Shown here in pieces: positions 25,191 through 34,374 of a stretch of DNA of 64,000 nt. The position numbers were made by a program, and so were the translations under genes. The stretch's first letter is position 1. Each line of letters opens with the position of its first letter. Origin of the DNA: Pseudomonas sp. StFLB209. GTDB taxonomy: Bacteria; Pseudomonadota; Gammaproteobacteria; Pseudomonadales; Pseudomonadaceae. Below the pieces are notes generated by a model. The model saw only the letters and a program-made list of their open reading frames with translations, searched no databases and was not told the origin of the DNA. The stretch lies in assembly GCF_000829415.1 (NCBI RefSeq), contig NZ_AP014637.1, forward strand, positions 930,001 to 994,000, in the 5' to 3' direction.

Positions 25191-26840
25191 TTATACAGCG
25201 ATACGATTGGCCCACGCCGGCTGCGGCGCAGGAAGCTCGGGCACTGCGTCGAGCAGCGCGCGGGTGTAGGCATGGCGTGGCTGGCGCAGGACCTGGGCAA
25301 CCGGGCCCTGCTCCACGACGTGGCCACCTTGCAGCACCAGGACCCGGTCGCTGACCTGCTCGATCACCCCCAGGTCATGGGAAATAAACAGACAGGCCAG
25401 GCCCAGTTCGGCCTTGAGTTCAGCGAGCAATTGGAGAATCCGCGCCTGCACCGAGACATCCAGTGCTGACACCGGCTCGTCGCAGACCAGTACCCGCGGC
25501 TTCATCGCCAATGCCCTGGCAATAGCGATGCGCTGGCGCTGACCACCGGACAATTCCTGCGGCCGCCGGTCCAGGACGCTGACCGGCAGGTGTACCCGCT
25601 CCAGCAAGCTGGCAGCCTCGGTGCGTCGCAAGGCACGGGGCACACCGGCCAGCGCCAGGGCTTCACTGAGCACCCGTAGCACGCTGAAGCGCGGGCTGAA
25701 CGAGGCCTGCGGGTCCTGGAACACCACCTGAATACCTTGCCGGGCCAAGCGCTGTTGCTCAGGCGACAGGCTTGACCAGTCACGACCATCGAGCAGCACC
25801 TGGCCGCTGTCAGCCTGTTCCAGGCCGAGCAGGATGCGCCCCAGGGTGCTTTTGCCAGAGCCGGATTCGCCGACCACGCCAAGGGTTTGCCCGCCATACA
25901 ATTGCAACGAGACGCCGTGCAGCACCGGACGCGGCGCGCCATTAGGGCCGGGGAAACTTTTACGCAGCGCGCAGGCTTCAAGCAGCGGCGTACCGCTCGC
26001 AGGCACAGGGTCTTCGACCAACCCCAGAAGCGGCGCGGCCGGGCGCTGGAAATGCACCGCACGGGCGGCCTTGAGCAAGCTTTGCGTGTAAGGGTGGACG
26101 GGGTCTTGAAGAATCTGTTCGGCGCAGCCCTGCTCGACCACTACCCCGGCGCGCATCACCGCCACCTGATCGGCCAGCCGCGCCACCACGGCCAAGTCGT
26201 GGCTGACCACCAGCAAGCTGTTGTCGCTGCCGCGCAGTTGTTCAAGCAAGCGCAGAATCTGCGCCTGCACCGTCGCGTCCAGCGCGGTGGTCGGCTCGTC
26301 GGCAATCAACAAGCGCGGCTGGCAGGCAATGGCCGAGGCGATCAAGGCACGCTGGCGCAGGCCACCGGAAAGCTGCCAGGGGTACTGGCGGGCCCGCACC
26401 TCAGGCTCCGGCACGCCCACCTGTTGCAACAGCTCCAGCACCCGCCGCTGTTGCTCGGCATGACTGAGCCGGGTGTGCAGGCGCAGCGGCTCTTGCACCT
26501 CAGCCCCGACCCGGCGCAACGGGTCCAGCGAACCCAGCGCGTCCTGCATCACAAAACCGATGGCCGCGCCGCGCAGGCGTTGCCAGTCGCGCTCATCGAA
26601 ATCGCGCAAATCAATGCCGGCAAACGCCAGGCGCTCGGCGCTGATCCGCGCGCCTGGTCCGCTCAGCCCGACCAAAGTACGGGCGGTGACACTCTTGCCC
26701 GAACCGGACTCCCCCACCAACGCCAGGCATTGCCCGGCGTGTAATTGCAGGCTGACACCGCGCACCACCGGTACGCCGCCGAAACTGACCCGCAGGTTGT
26801 GGATATCTATTAACGGTGCGTGCTTGTGGATAACGCTCAT
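25191..26840 (-). CDS. Fused dipeptide-type ABC importer ATPase (second system)
   Basis: 549 residues with two nucleotide-binding domains, paralogous to the protein at 16082. First domain: Walker A GESGSGKS, signature LSGGLRQR, Walker [13 protein letters not shown]. Second domain: Walker [10 protein letters not shown], signature LSGGQRQR, Walker B VLVCDEPVSALD. The start overlaps the DppC-like permease stop (ATGA). The matching DppB-like permease and binding protein lie more than 4 kb upstream in the same operon, beyond three enzyme genes, so this importer is split around its presumed catabolic enzymes. Confidence 0.88.
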   Translation of the reverse strand: MSVIHKHAPLIDIHNLRVSFGGVPVVRGVSLQLHAGQCLALVGESGSGKSVTARTLVGLSGPGARISAERLAFAGIDLRDFDERDWQRLRGAAIGFVMQDALGSLDPLRRVGAEVQEPLRLHTRLSHAEQQRRVLELLQQVGVPEPEVRARQYPWQLSGGLRQRALIASAIACQPRLLIADEPTTALDATVQAQILRLLEQLRGSDNSLLVVSHDLAVVARLADQVAVMRAGVVVEQGCAEQILQDPVHPYTQSLLKAARAVHFQRPAAPLLGLVEDPVPASGTPLLEACALRKSFPGPNGAPRPVLHGVSLQLYGGQTLGVVGESGSGKSTLGRILLGLEQADSGQVLLDGRDWSSLSPEQQRLARQGIQVVFQDPQASFSPRFSVLRVLSEALALAGVPRALRRTEAASLLERVHLPVSVLDRRPQELSGGQRQRIAIARALAMKPRVLVCDEPVSALDVSVQARILQLLAELKAELGLACLFISHDLGVIEQVSDRVLVLQGGHVVEQGPVAQVLRQPRHAYTRALLDAVPELPAPQPAWANRIAV

Positions 26841-27715
26841 AAGCCTTTGCCCTCACTGCGCCGCAGCCAGTCACGGCCAATGACGCTGATGGAAATGACA
26901 CTCAGGGTGATCGCCAGCGCAGGCCAGGCCACCAGCCAGGGTGCGTTGGCCAGAAAGTTGCGACCGATGGCCAGCATGCCGCCCCATTCGGCGGCCGGTG
27001 GCGGTGCGCCAAAGCCGAGAAAGCTCAATGCCGCACCCGCCGTGATTGCGCCGCCCAAGCCGATGGTGGCCATGATCAGCACCGGCGCGATGGCGTTGGG
27101 CAGCACATGGGTGCAGACCACCGCCAGCGGGCGCCGGCCCAAGGTGACGGCCGCCTCGACGAAACTGGCGTTGCGGATGCTCAAGGTCTGCGCCCGTACC
27201 AGCCGGGCATAACGCGGCACCGCAGCGATGCCCACGGCCAGAATCAGGTTGCTGGTGCCTTGACCAAACAGCGTGATGATCACCAGTGCCAGCAGCAGGT
27301 CCGGGAACGCCAACAGCACGTCCACCCCGCGCATCAACAGGTTGTCCAGCCAGGCCGGTGCCAGGCCGGCGAGCAATCCCAGCAAGGTGCCGGCGCCCAG
27401 CCCGACCAGGGTCGCCGCCAGTCCAATGAACAGCGACGGTCTGGCGCCATGGATAATCCGGCTGAGCACGTCGCGGCCATTTTCATCACTGCCCAGCCAG
27501 AACAGCGCATCCGGCGCCTGATACGCCCGCCGCGCATCAGCGGCCAACGGGTCAAACGGTGCCAGCCAATCTGGCACCAGCACCGCCAGCATCAACACAG
27601 CAAGCACCGCCCAGGCCAGCCACAGCCCCGGCCGGCTGACAGGCCAGCGCCAGGCCGGACGGGATTGGCCGGCGCGCATCAAGGTCAATACCGCATCAGG
27701 AGCATTGCTGGTCAT
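26837..27715 (-). CDS. Dipeptide-type ABC importer permease (DppC-like, second system)
   Basis: 292 residues. N-terminal helix (WLAWAVLAVLMLAVLVPDWL), then FWLGSDENGRDVLSRIIHGARPSL, the DppC periplasmic motif, and FVEAAVTLGRRPLAVVCTHVLPN as EAA loop. Start at 27715 follows an AGAGG site. Upstream by 55 bp is the aldo-keto reductase gene, with a short CGCGAGCAGCGCTCGCG palindrome in between. Partner DppB-like permease is at 31494. Confidence 0.86.
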   Translation of the reverse strand: MTSNAPDAVLTLMRAGQSRPAWRWPVSRPGLWLAWAVLAVLMLAVLVPDWLAPFDPLAADARRAYQAPDALFWLGSDENGRDVLSRIIHGARPSLFIGLAATLVGLGAGTLLGLLAGLAPAWLDNLLMRGVDVLLAFPDLLLALVIITLFGQGTSNLILAVGIAAVPRYARLVRAQTLSIRNASFVEAAVTLGRRPLAVVCTHVLPNAIAPVLIMATIGLGGAITAGAALSFLGFGAPPPAAEWGGMLAIGRNFLANAPWLVAWPALAITLSVISISVIGRDWLRRSEGKGL

Positions 27716-27770
27716 ACGGGCCTCTTCGCGAGCAGCGCTCGCGCCCACAAGTGGTGTGTTTACAAGCCGA

Positions 27771-28826
27771 TCAGGGCGCCGGGTTAGGGATGCGCTGGTG
27801 CAGGGCCTGGATCTCTCCGAGCACGGCATCGTCCAGGGTCAGCTCCAGCGCACCGAGGTTGTCTTGCAATTGCTCAAGGGTGGTCTGCCCGGTGATGGCG
27901 CTGGCGACAAAAGGCTGGGCAATGACGAACGCCAGCGCCAGTTGAGCCGGGGTAACACCATGGCGCTGGGCGATCTCGACATAGCCACTGATGGCCTCGT
28001 TGGCCGACGGGCTGTCGTAGCGGTTGAAGGTGCGATACACCGACGACAGCCGCGCGCCTTCAGGGCGGGCGCCATTGAGGTATTTGCCGGTCAGGGCACC
28101 GAAAGCCAGCGGCGAATACGCCAGCAGGCTGATGCCATCACGGTGGCTGAACTCCGACAGGCCGTTCTCGTACAGGCGGTTGAGCAGGCTGTAGGGGTTC
28201 TGGATGCTGGCGATGCGGGCCAGGCCGCGATCCTCGCTCTGGCGCAGAAAACGCGCCACGCCCCAGGGTGTTTCGTTGGACACACCAATGTGGCGGATCT
28301 TGCCGGCTTTGACCTGCTCATCGAGCACTTGCAGGCTTTCTTCAATCGCGGCGGTGTGCGGATGGTCAGCCACGTAGGGGTATTCGCGAATGCCAAAAAA
28401 GTTGGTGGTGCGGTCCGGCCAGTGCAGTTGGTACAGGTCCAGGTAATCGGTTTGCAGGCGCTTGAGGCTGGCATCCAGCGCGGCGACGATATTGTGCCGG
28501 TCGTGATGCGACAGGCCATCGCGAATATGGCTCTGAGCATTGGAGTCGCGGGCAGGGCCGGCGATCTTGCTGGCCAGGATCACCTGCTCACGCTTGCCGC
28601 TGGCGGCCAGCCAGTTGCCGATGTAGCGCTCGGTGGTGGTCCAGGTCTCGGCACGGGTTGGGGTCGGATACATCTCGGCCGTATCGATCAGATTGATCCC
28701 ATGAGCCAGGGCGGCGTCCAGTTGGCGGTGGGCATCTTCTTCGCTGTTCTGGTGCCCCCAGGTCATGGTGCCCAGACTGAGGACGCTGACTTGCAGGTCG
28801 GTATGACCCAAACGACGGTATTGCAT
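27771..28826 (-). CDS. Aldo/keto reductase (Tas-like)
   Basis: 351 residues, an AKR TIM-barrel. The catalytic tetrad is visible as Asp in NLIDTAEMYPTP (with the Tyr five residues on), Lys in ILASKIAG and His in YLDLYQLHWPDR. The NADPH-binding end has LLAYSPLAFGALTGKYL and AITGQTTLEQL. Most like the Tas/YghZ-type subgroup. AAGGAG lies before the ATG at 28826. Between a monooxygenase gene and a permease gene in one operon. It probably reduces the aldehyde or ketone left after oxidative C-S cleavage; that is inference. Confidence 0.87.
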   Translation of the reverse strand: MQYRRLGHTDLQVSVLSLGTMTWGHQNSEEDAHRQLDAALAHGINLIDTAEMYPTPTRAETWTTTERYIGNWLAASGKREQVILASKIAGPARDSNAQSHIRDGLSHHDRHNIVAALDASLKRLQTDYLDLYQLHWPDRTTNFFGIREYPYVADHPHTAAIEESLQVLDEQVKAGKIRHIGVSNETPWGVARFLRQSEDRGLARIASIQNPYSLLNRLYENGLSEFSHRDGISLLAYSPLAFGALTGKYLNGARPEGARLSSVYRTFNRYDSPSANEAISGYVEIAQRHGVTPAQLALAFVIAQPFVASAITGQTTLEQLQDNLGALELTLDDAVLGEIQALHQRIPNPAP

Positions 28827-28836
28827 GCTTAGCTCC

Positions 28837-30192
28837 TTAATAACCGGACGCGGCTTGTGCGCGGGCGGTGGTGAACTGGTTTTCGGCCACCGGCAGGCCA
28901 AGGTGGTCACGCAGGGTGCGGCCCTGATACTCACGGCGGAACACGCCGCGCTGCTGAAGCAAAGGCACGACCTGTTCGACAAAAATCTCAACGCCGGAGG
29001 GGAACATGTCCGGCATGATGTTGAAGCCATCCCCGGCGCCCGCCAGAAACCATTGCTCCAGGGTGTCGGCGACCTGTTCGGGAGTGCCGACCAGCAGCCG
29101 GTGGCCGACCAGAATGCGCCGCGACAATTGGCGGATGCTCAGGTTCTCGCGGCGCGCCAGATTGAGCTGGGCCTCAAGAAATCCTTGTGAGCCACGTTCA
29201 AACTCCGCCACCGCGCCAATCCGTGCCCACGGCAACGGGGCGTCAGGGTCCAGCTCTTCGGCGGCGATACCGATGCGGCCGGCCACCTGTTGCAGCAACC
29301 CGTGTTCGCCGTGCCAGGCATTGAGCCGGTCGAAGCGCGCATGGGCCTCGGCCTCGGTGCTGCCGATCACGGTCGACAGGCCCGGCATGATCTTCAGGTG
29401 CTCAGGGTTACGCCCCCACGCCCTGGCCCGGCCTTTCATCTCACGGTAAAAGGCCTGGCCATCGGGCAGCGTGGTCTGGGTAGTGAAAATCGCATCGGCG
29501 TAGCGCGAGCCCAGCGCCTTGCCGCCTTCAGAGGAGCCAGCCTGGACCAGCACCGGTCGGCCCTGGGGCGAGCGCGGCAGGTTGAGCGGACCTTTGACCG
29601 AAAAATGCCGGCCCTTGAAGTCCAGGGTATGCACCTTGGCCGGGTCGGCGAAGCGGCCGCTCTGGCGGTCACCGATCAGTGCGTCGTCTTCCCAGCTGTC
29701 CCAGAGCTTGAGGGTTACATCGAGAAACTCCTCGGCACGACCATACCGGTCGACATGCAACGGTGCGCCGGCCAGGCCGAAGTTCTGCGCGGCTGCATCG
29801 GCGGCATTGGTGACCACGTTCCAGGCCGCCCGGCCAGCGCTGATGTAGTCCAGTGAGGCAATGCGCCGGGCCAGGTTGAACGGCTCGTTGTAAGTGGACG
29901 AGGCCGTGGCAATCACTCCGATGCGTTCGGTGGCTGCCGCCACGGCGGTGAGCAGAATGGTCGGTTCCAGGCGTGCACCGGGCTGGGTCGCGACATCACC
30001 GCCCAGCGCCGGGCCGTCGGCCAGAAAGATGGCGTCCAGGCAACCGCGCTCGGAAATCCGCGCAATATTGCGGTAGTAATCGACGTCCAGATACGCGTCT
30101 ACCGGCGCATCGCCTTCACGCCAGGCAGCGGCATGGGCGCCGAAACCGAGGATATTCATGCCCAGGCTCATCTGGGTTTGTGGCTTGTTCAT
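28837..30192 (-). CDS. NtaA/SnaA/DszA-family FMN-dependent monooxygenase (second copy)
   Basis: 451 residues, the same subfamily as the protein at 23768 but clearly diverged. Blocks: CLDAIFLADGPALGGD, GVIATASSTYNEPFNLARRIASLDYISAGRAAWNVVTNA, AAQNFGLAGAPLHVDRYGRAEEFLDVTLKLWDSWEDDAL. A GGAG site is upstream of the ATG. It lies 9 bp after the SfnB/DszC-like gene. A DszC-like plus DszA-like pair recalls the dibenzothiophene desulfurisation pathway (sulfur oxidation, then C-S cleavage). This suggests a two-step attack on a sulfur substrate, but substrate identity is unknown. It needs an external FMN reductase. Confidence 0.86.
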   Translation of the reverse strand: MNKPQTQMSLGMNILGFGAHAAAWREGDAPVDAYLDVDYYRNIARISERGCLDAIFLADGPALGGDVATQPGARLEPTILLTAVAAATERIGVIATASSTYNEPFNLARRIASLDYISAGRAAWNVVTNAADAAAQNFGLAGAPLHVDRYGRAEEFLDVTLKLWDSWEDDALIGDRQSGRFADPAKVHTLDFKGRHFSVKGPLNLPRSPQGRPVLVQAGSSEGGKALGSRYADAIFTTQTTLPDGQAFYREMKGRARAWGRNPEHLKIMPGLSTVIGSTEAEAHARFDRLNAWHGEHGLLQQVAGRIGIAAEELDPDAPLPWARIGAVAEFERGSQGFLEAQLNLARRENLSIRQLSRRILVGHRLLVGTPEQVADTLEQWFLAGAGDGFNIMPDMFPSGVEIFVEQVVPLLQQRGVFRREYQGRTLRDHLGLPVAENQFTTARAQAASGY

Positions 30193-30201
30193 AGATTCTC
30201 C

Positions 30202-31470
30202 TTACACCGCGCTGGCTTCATCGCCGCTGCCTTGTCCTTCGCAGGCCTGCGCATGCAAGGCGCGCCAGGCCGCGTTGGGGGTGATGCCGTTGAGGTAGTA
30301 GTTGCCCAGCGCCTGTTCGCGGTAGATGGCCGGGTTGTGCGAAGCCAGGGTCCGGGCGTTGCGCCAGTGCCGATCAAAACGCCGCTCGGTGCTGGTGGCC
30401 GAGGCGCCGCCGACTTCAAACAGCAAGGTGGTGGCCTCCAGCACCTGGGGCAAAACGATCTGCTGGGCCTGGAAGGTGTGGATTTCCACGTCGGTGTAAT
30501 GCGCCTCGCTGGCCTGCCCGGCTTGCTCGGCCTCGTACACCGCTTGCAGGCTGTGGCCCACCGCGCGCACTTGAGCATCGGCGGCAAATGCCAGGCTCGA
30601 CAGGCGGCCGATGACCCGCTGCACCAGCGGGTCATTGGCTGGCGTGGAAGTGCCAGGAATACCAAAGCCGCGAGTCCGGCCCTGAACGAAGCTCACCGCG
30701 TCGTTGAGCACCGCCCGGGCGATACCGGCCAGGGTCGCCAGATGCACGGCCTGGTAGAAGGCACTGAGGTAAGACTCGGCGCGCAGCTCGCCTTTTTTGA
30801 AGCGCCGCAGAATGTGCTCGGCGGGCACCTTCACCGCCTCGAAACGGGTGGTACCGCTGCCGGTCAGGCGCTGGCCGAAACCGTCCCAGTCATCCACCAC
30901 CTCGACGCCGGGTGCGGTCACCGGCACCGCCAGGCTGACAAAGTCGTCGCCGTCATTGGCCACCGCCGCCACCCAGTCGGCGTACAGGGTGCCGGTGCAG
31001 TAATACTTCTGGCCGTTGAGCAGGCCACCGCAGGCGTCCACCGAGGTCAACTGCACGGTGTTGCCCGTACTGTCGGTGCGCTCGGCCATGGCCGCGCCCC
31101 ACAGATCACCCTTGGCCACTTTGGCAAACCAGTAGTCCTGCGAAGCGCTGTCGCGCGACGACAAGCGCCCTTCGACGAAACCGAAATGGGCACGCAGAAT
31201 TTGCGGCAGGTTCGAGTCGGCGGCGCCCAATTGGCTCAGCAAGCGCAGCAGTTGCGGCAGGCTGATGCCCAGGCCGCCCTGCTCGCGCGGCACGCGCAGG
31301 GCGCCAAAGCCGGCCTCGCGCAACCACTGCACCGGCTCATGGGCCAGCAAGCGCTGTTGTTCGCGCTCGACGGCACCGGCCGCAATACGCGCGAACACCT
31401 CGGCAAACCGCGCATCGAGCTCGGCATCCGGTTCGGCCTCGTAGCCCGGTGATTGAAGATTCTGGCTCAT
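30202..31470 (-). CDS. SfnB/DszC-like acyl-CoA dehydrogenase-fold oxidoreductase (third copy)
   Basis: 422 residues. N-terminal helices (LREAGFGALRVPREQGGLGISLPQL), beta domain (WGAAMAERTDSTGNTV, NGQKYYCTGTLYADW, DWDGFGQRLTGSGTT) and helical flavin domain ending RHWRNARTLASHNPAIYREQA. Closely parallel to the protein at 14860, including the RHWRNART...HNP tail. The ATG at 31470 follows AAGGAG. Encoded 23 bp after a DppB-like permease gene and directly before a DszA-type monooxygenase. Expected to use reduced flavin and O2 on a sulfur atom. Confidence 0.85.
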   Translation of the reverse strand: MSQNLQSPGYEAEPDAELDARFAEVFARIAAGAVEREQQRLLAHEPVQWLREAGFGALRVPREQGGLGISLPQLLRLLSQLGAADSNLPQILRAHFGFVEGRLSSRDSASQDYWFAKVAKGDLWGAAMAERTDSTGNTVQLTSVDACGGLLNGQKYYCTGTLYADWVAAVANDGDDFVSLAVPVTAPGVEVVDDWDGFGQRLTGSGTTRFEAVKVPAEHILRRFKKGELRAESYLSAFYQAVHLATLAGIARAVLNDAVSFVQGRTRGFGIPGTSTPANDPLVQRVIGRLSSLAFAADAQVRAVGHSLQAVYEAEQAGQASEAHYTDVEIHTFQAQQIVLPQVLEATTLLFEVGGASATSTERRFDRHWRNARTLASHNPAIYREQALGNYYLNGITPNAAWRALHAQACEGQGSGDEASAV

Positions 31471-31493
31471 GACAGCTCCTTGCAATGAATGAT

Positions 31494-32426
31494 TCAGGCC
31501 CTGCTGCTGCGCGGGTCGATGAACTGGTTCAACACGTCCACCAGCAGGTTCACCAGTACGTAAATGGCCGCCGCCAGCAGGGTCACGCCCAGCACCAGCG
31601 GCACGTCCTTGTTGGAGGTGGCATTGAGCATCAGGCGGCCGATGCCCTGGCGCCCGAACAGCAGTTCCACCACCACCGCGCCGCCCAACAGGCTGGCAAA
31701 CACATAACCGGACAGGGTCACCAGCGGCACCAAGGCATGACGCAGGGCGTGGCGCAGGCGCACCGCCGTGTCGCTCATGCCGCGGGCGCGGGCCTGGCTG
31801 ATAAAGGGCTGCTCCAGCACGTCTTCCAGCGAATGGCGCAGCACTTGGGCCAGCACCGCCATCACCGGCAGGGCCAGCGCGACGGTCGGCAATACCAGCG
31901 ACTGCCAGCCTTGCGAGCCGGACGGCGGCAACAGGCGCAGCTCGAAGGCAAACACCCACAGCAGCACCAGCCCTGAGACCAGCGACGGGGTCGACGACAG
32001 CACCAGCTCGGTGCCGGAAGCCAGCGCACGCAGACGCCGGCCGCGCCCGGCGGTCAGCAGCGCCGAGGCCAGCGCCAGCAGCACCGCCAGTAACCCGGCG
32101 CAGGCCGCCAGTTGCAGGGTGGCGCCCAACTGTTCGCTGATCGCCTGGCTGACCGGAATCTGCAGACGGTACGATTCGCCCAGATCACCCTGGGCCAGGC
32201 GTCCCAGGTAGTGGCCGTACTGCACCCATACCGGTTGGTCCAGCCCATATTCAGCACGCACCTGGGCCAGCAGTTCGGGCGTCGGCAAAGACTGCGTATC
32301 GCCAAGAATGGCCAGTGCGGTATCGCCGCCACTGAAGGTCACCGCCAGAAAGGTCAGGCTGGCCGCAGCCCACAGAACCAACAGCCCGTCACGCAGACGG
32401 CGCAGGGTGAACGGCAGCAGCTTCAT
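31494..32426 (-). CDS. Dipeptide-type ABC importer permease (DppB-like, second system)
   Basis: 310 residues. First helix, then GDTALAILGDTQ, ELLAQVRAEYGLDQPVWVQYGHYLGRL (DppB periplasmic region), helices and the EAA-region ARARGMSDTAVRLRHALRHAL. The ATG at 32426 overlaps the stop of the binding-protein gene (ATGA). Pairs with the DppC-like permease encoded 4 kb downstream past three enzyme genes. Confidence 0.86.
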   Translation of the reverse strand: MKLLPFTLRRLRDGLLVLWAAASLTFLAVTFSGGDTALAILGDTQSLPTPELLAQVRAEYGLDQPVWVQYGHYLGRLAQGDLGESYRLQIPVSQAISEQLGATLQLAACAGLLAVLLALASALLTAGRGRRLRALASGTELVLSSTPSLVSGLVLLWVFAFELRLLPPSGSQGWQSLVLPTVALALPVMAVLAQVLRHSLEDVLEQPFISQARARGMSDTAVRLRHALRHALVPLVTLSGYVFASLLGGAVVVELLFGRQGIGRLMLNATSNKDVPLVLGVTLLAAAIYVLVNLLVDVLNQFIDPRSSRA

Positions 32427-34177
32427 GGCGACTCCGGTTCCAGCCATAAGCTGGTAAACAGTGGAACGTTATGCGAGCCGTCGAACAGCACGCCTTTGAC
32501 TGACTTGCGATAAGCCACCAGCATCTGGCTTTCCACCGATGGCACCGCCGGTACGGTTTCACCCAGGCGTTGCTGGGCCTGCCGGTAGAGTTCGCGGCGT
32601 TGGGCCGGGGCGGTGCTGCGCCGGGCCTCGCTCAGCAGCCGGTCGAGCAACGGGTCGCTGAAATGGCCAACGTTCTGGCCAATCAGCCGGGCGCTGGGAA
32701 TGGCCTGGCTGTGATAGAGGATGAACAACCCGTCGGGGGTATTGGTGTGCCAGTAACCGCCACCAATGGCATCGAACTGCCCGGCGTAACGGCGCTCGGA
32801 GACGCGGGTCACCGGCAGCAGTTCGATTTGCAGGTCGAAGCCGACCTTCTTCAGATCGGCCTGCACCGCCACCGAGACATTGGCCGGAAACGCCGGGTTG
32901 TCATAGGTGAGCATCGTCGCGCCAAGGCGCTGGCCGGCGCGGGTGCGGTAGCCTTGGGCATCGCGCCCGGTCCAGCCGGCTTCATCCAGCAGCCGGTTGG
33001 CCAGGGCCACATCGTAGTCCAGCGCATGCTGGGCAACCGGGTCGTAGTCACGGGTGTTGACCGCCAGCAAATCGCCCTTGGCCAGGAACTCGCCGAAGCC
33101 GCTGATCCACGCCAGACCGTCACGGTCGATGGCCCGCGCCACCGCCTGGCGTACACGCACATCGTCAAACGGGACGCGCTGCACATTGAAGGTCATGCTG
33201 CGGCTCGGGTTGCCCTTGCGAATGCGGCTGCGCAGCACCAGTTGCGGATTACTGCGAATCGCAGCCGCGTTCTGCGGCGGCGCATCCAACGCCAGGTCAC
33301 TGCGCGCCGACTCCAGGGAGGTGTAGCGAATCATCGCTTCGGGCACATAACTCAGTTCAATGCGCTCCAGGTAGGCTTCGCCCTGATGCGCGATGGCCGG
33401 CGGCGCCCACTGGTAACCGGCACGCCGCACGAAGCTGGCACCCTGGTCGCGCACATAGCTGTCGAGCACAAACGGCCCGCTGCCGATGGGCCCGCTGGCG
33501 ATGCTGCGCGGTGCTTCACGGATCTGCCGCGGCGAGATCATGCCCAGCCAGGCTTGCGACAGCACATCCAGAAACGGCGCATAGGGTTCGCGCAGGGTGG
33601 CCTCAAAGGTGTAGTCATCCACCACCCGGCCACTGAGGTAGGGCGCGATGTAAGCGGCCGCCAGCGGCGACCTGGTCGCCGGGTCGCGCATGTGTTCAAG
33701 GTTAAGCCGCACCGTTTCAGCGTTGAAGCGCTCGCCATCGCTGAAGGTCACGTCGTCACGCAGGTGGAAGGTGTAGGTCTTGCCGTCGGGGCTGATGTCC
33801 CAGCTTTTCGCCAGCCAGGGCGTGAGCGTGCCGTCGCCGGTTTGATAGACCAGGCAGTCGAACAGGATGCGTCCCATCCACTGCATATTGCCGTGCGACA
33901 GCCCGTGAATGTCGAAGCTGCCGGCATCGGTGGCCGCCGAGACTCGCAAGGTGCCGCCGCGCCGGCCTGGTTGCTGCTCGACAAAATCACTCGCCGGGTA
34001 ACGCAGCACGCCGTCTTCACCCAGCCGTGTTTCGTCGGCCAGCGCCGAGCTGGCGGAAGCATTGCCTGATGAAGAGCCTGGCGGCGTGGCCGGCGAGCAA
34101 CCGGGCAGCGCCAGCATCAGCAGCGGCAGGCACAGCGGGGCCAGGCAATGCCGGGCTTGCCGTAACAACATGCTCAT
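32423..34177 (-). CDS. Peptide-type ABC importer substrate-binding lipoprotein (second system)
   Basis: 584 residues, SBP family 5, with a lipoprotein signal (LALPGC, Cys27) followed by a Ser/Ala-rich linker. Blocks: SFDIHGLSHGNMQWMGRILFDCLVY, SWDISPDGKTYTFHLRDDVTFSDGE and FNVQRVPFDDVRVRQAVARAIDRD. The start at 34177 is the first that gives a signal peptide; no strong ribosome site is seen. First gene of the second importer/oxygenase operon. A sigma-54 element ends 45 bp upstream and a perfect activator dyad is 111 bp further. The 197-bp gap to the TonB gene contains these sites only. Confidence 0.86.
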   Translation of the reverse strand: MSMLLRQARHCLAPLCLPLLMLALPGCSPATPPGSSSGNASASSALADETRLGEDGVLRYPASDFVEQQPGRRGGTLRVSAATDAGSFDIHGLSHGNMQWMGRILFDCLVYQTGDGTLTPWLAKSWDISPDGKTYTFHLRDDVTFSDGERFNAETVRLNLEHMRDPATRSPLAAAYIAPYLSGRVVDDYTFEATLREPYAPFLDVLSQAWLGMISPRQIREAPRSIASGPIGSGPFVLDSYVRDQGASFVRRAGYQWAPPAIAHQGEAYLERIELSYVPEAMIRYTSLESARSDLALDAPPQNAAAIRSNPQLVLRSRIRKGNPSRSMTFNVQRVPFDDVRVRQAVARAIDRDGLAWISGFGEFLAKGDLLAVNTRDYDPVAQHALDYDVALANRLLDEAGWTGRDAQGYRTRAGQRLGATMLTYDNPAFPANVSVAVQADLKKVGFDLQIELLPVTRVSERRYAGQFDAIGGGYWHTNTPDGLFILYHSQAIPSARLIGQNVGHFSDPLLDRLLSEARRSTAPAQRRELYRQAQQRLGETVPAVPSVESQMLVAYRKSVKGVLFDGSHNVPLFTSLWLEPESP

Positions 34178-34221
34178 CAGCGCAGGCGCCGGGGTATTGG
34201 TCTGTTCATGCCCTTGGTATT

Positions 34222-34236
34222 GCAGTGCTTGTGCCA
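34222..34236 (-). promoter_or_regulatory. Sigma-54 promoter of the second importer/oxygenase operon
   Basis: Minus-strand reading TGGCAC-AAGCA-CTGC, GG and GC exactly 10 bp apart, followed by AA. Predicted transcription start about 34210, about 33 bases before the binding-protein start. Confidence 0.75.
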
Positions 34237-34346
34237 GTCTCGGCCAATACCGCTTCAGGCCAGGATTCGCCGGGCCTGGAGCGGTTTTGCGGATCAGCAC
34301 AGACCTGCGTGTAACCCGCTCTGGAAACGACAAAGTGTCGGGGCAC

Positions 34347-34362
34347 TGTTGCCAGGCCAACA
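34347..34362 (-). promoter_or_regulatory. Activator site TGTTG-N6-CAACA for the second importer/oxygenase operon
   Basis: Plus-strand reading TGTTGCCAGGCCAACA, a perfect 5-6-5 dyad, 111 bp upstream of the -24 element. It sits just after the stop of the TonB receptor gene, so it is not in coding sequence. Confidence 0.68.
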
Positions 34363-34374
34363 GCGGCTGCGGCT

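Noticed and set aside
32570..34069. 499-codon plus-strand frame antisense to the second peptide-binding lipoprotein
   Set aside because: Shadow of a clear SBP family 5 gene.
34178..34209. Ten-codon ORF (MNRPIPRRLR) ending in TGATG at the second binding-protein start, as a leader peptide
   Set aside because: Its ATG coincides with the predicted transcription start, leaving no room for a ribosome site, and it has no cysteines. Coupling cannot be excluded but is not supported.
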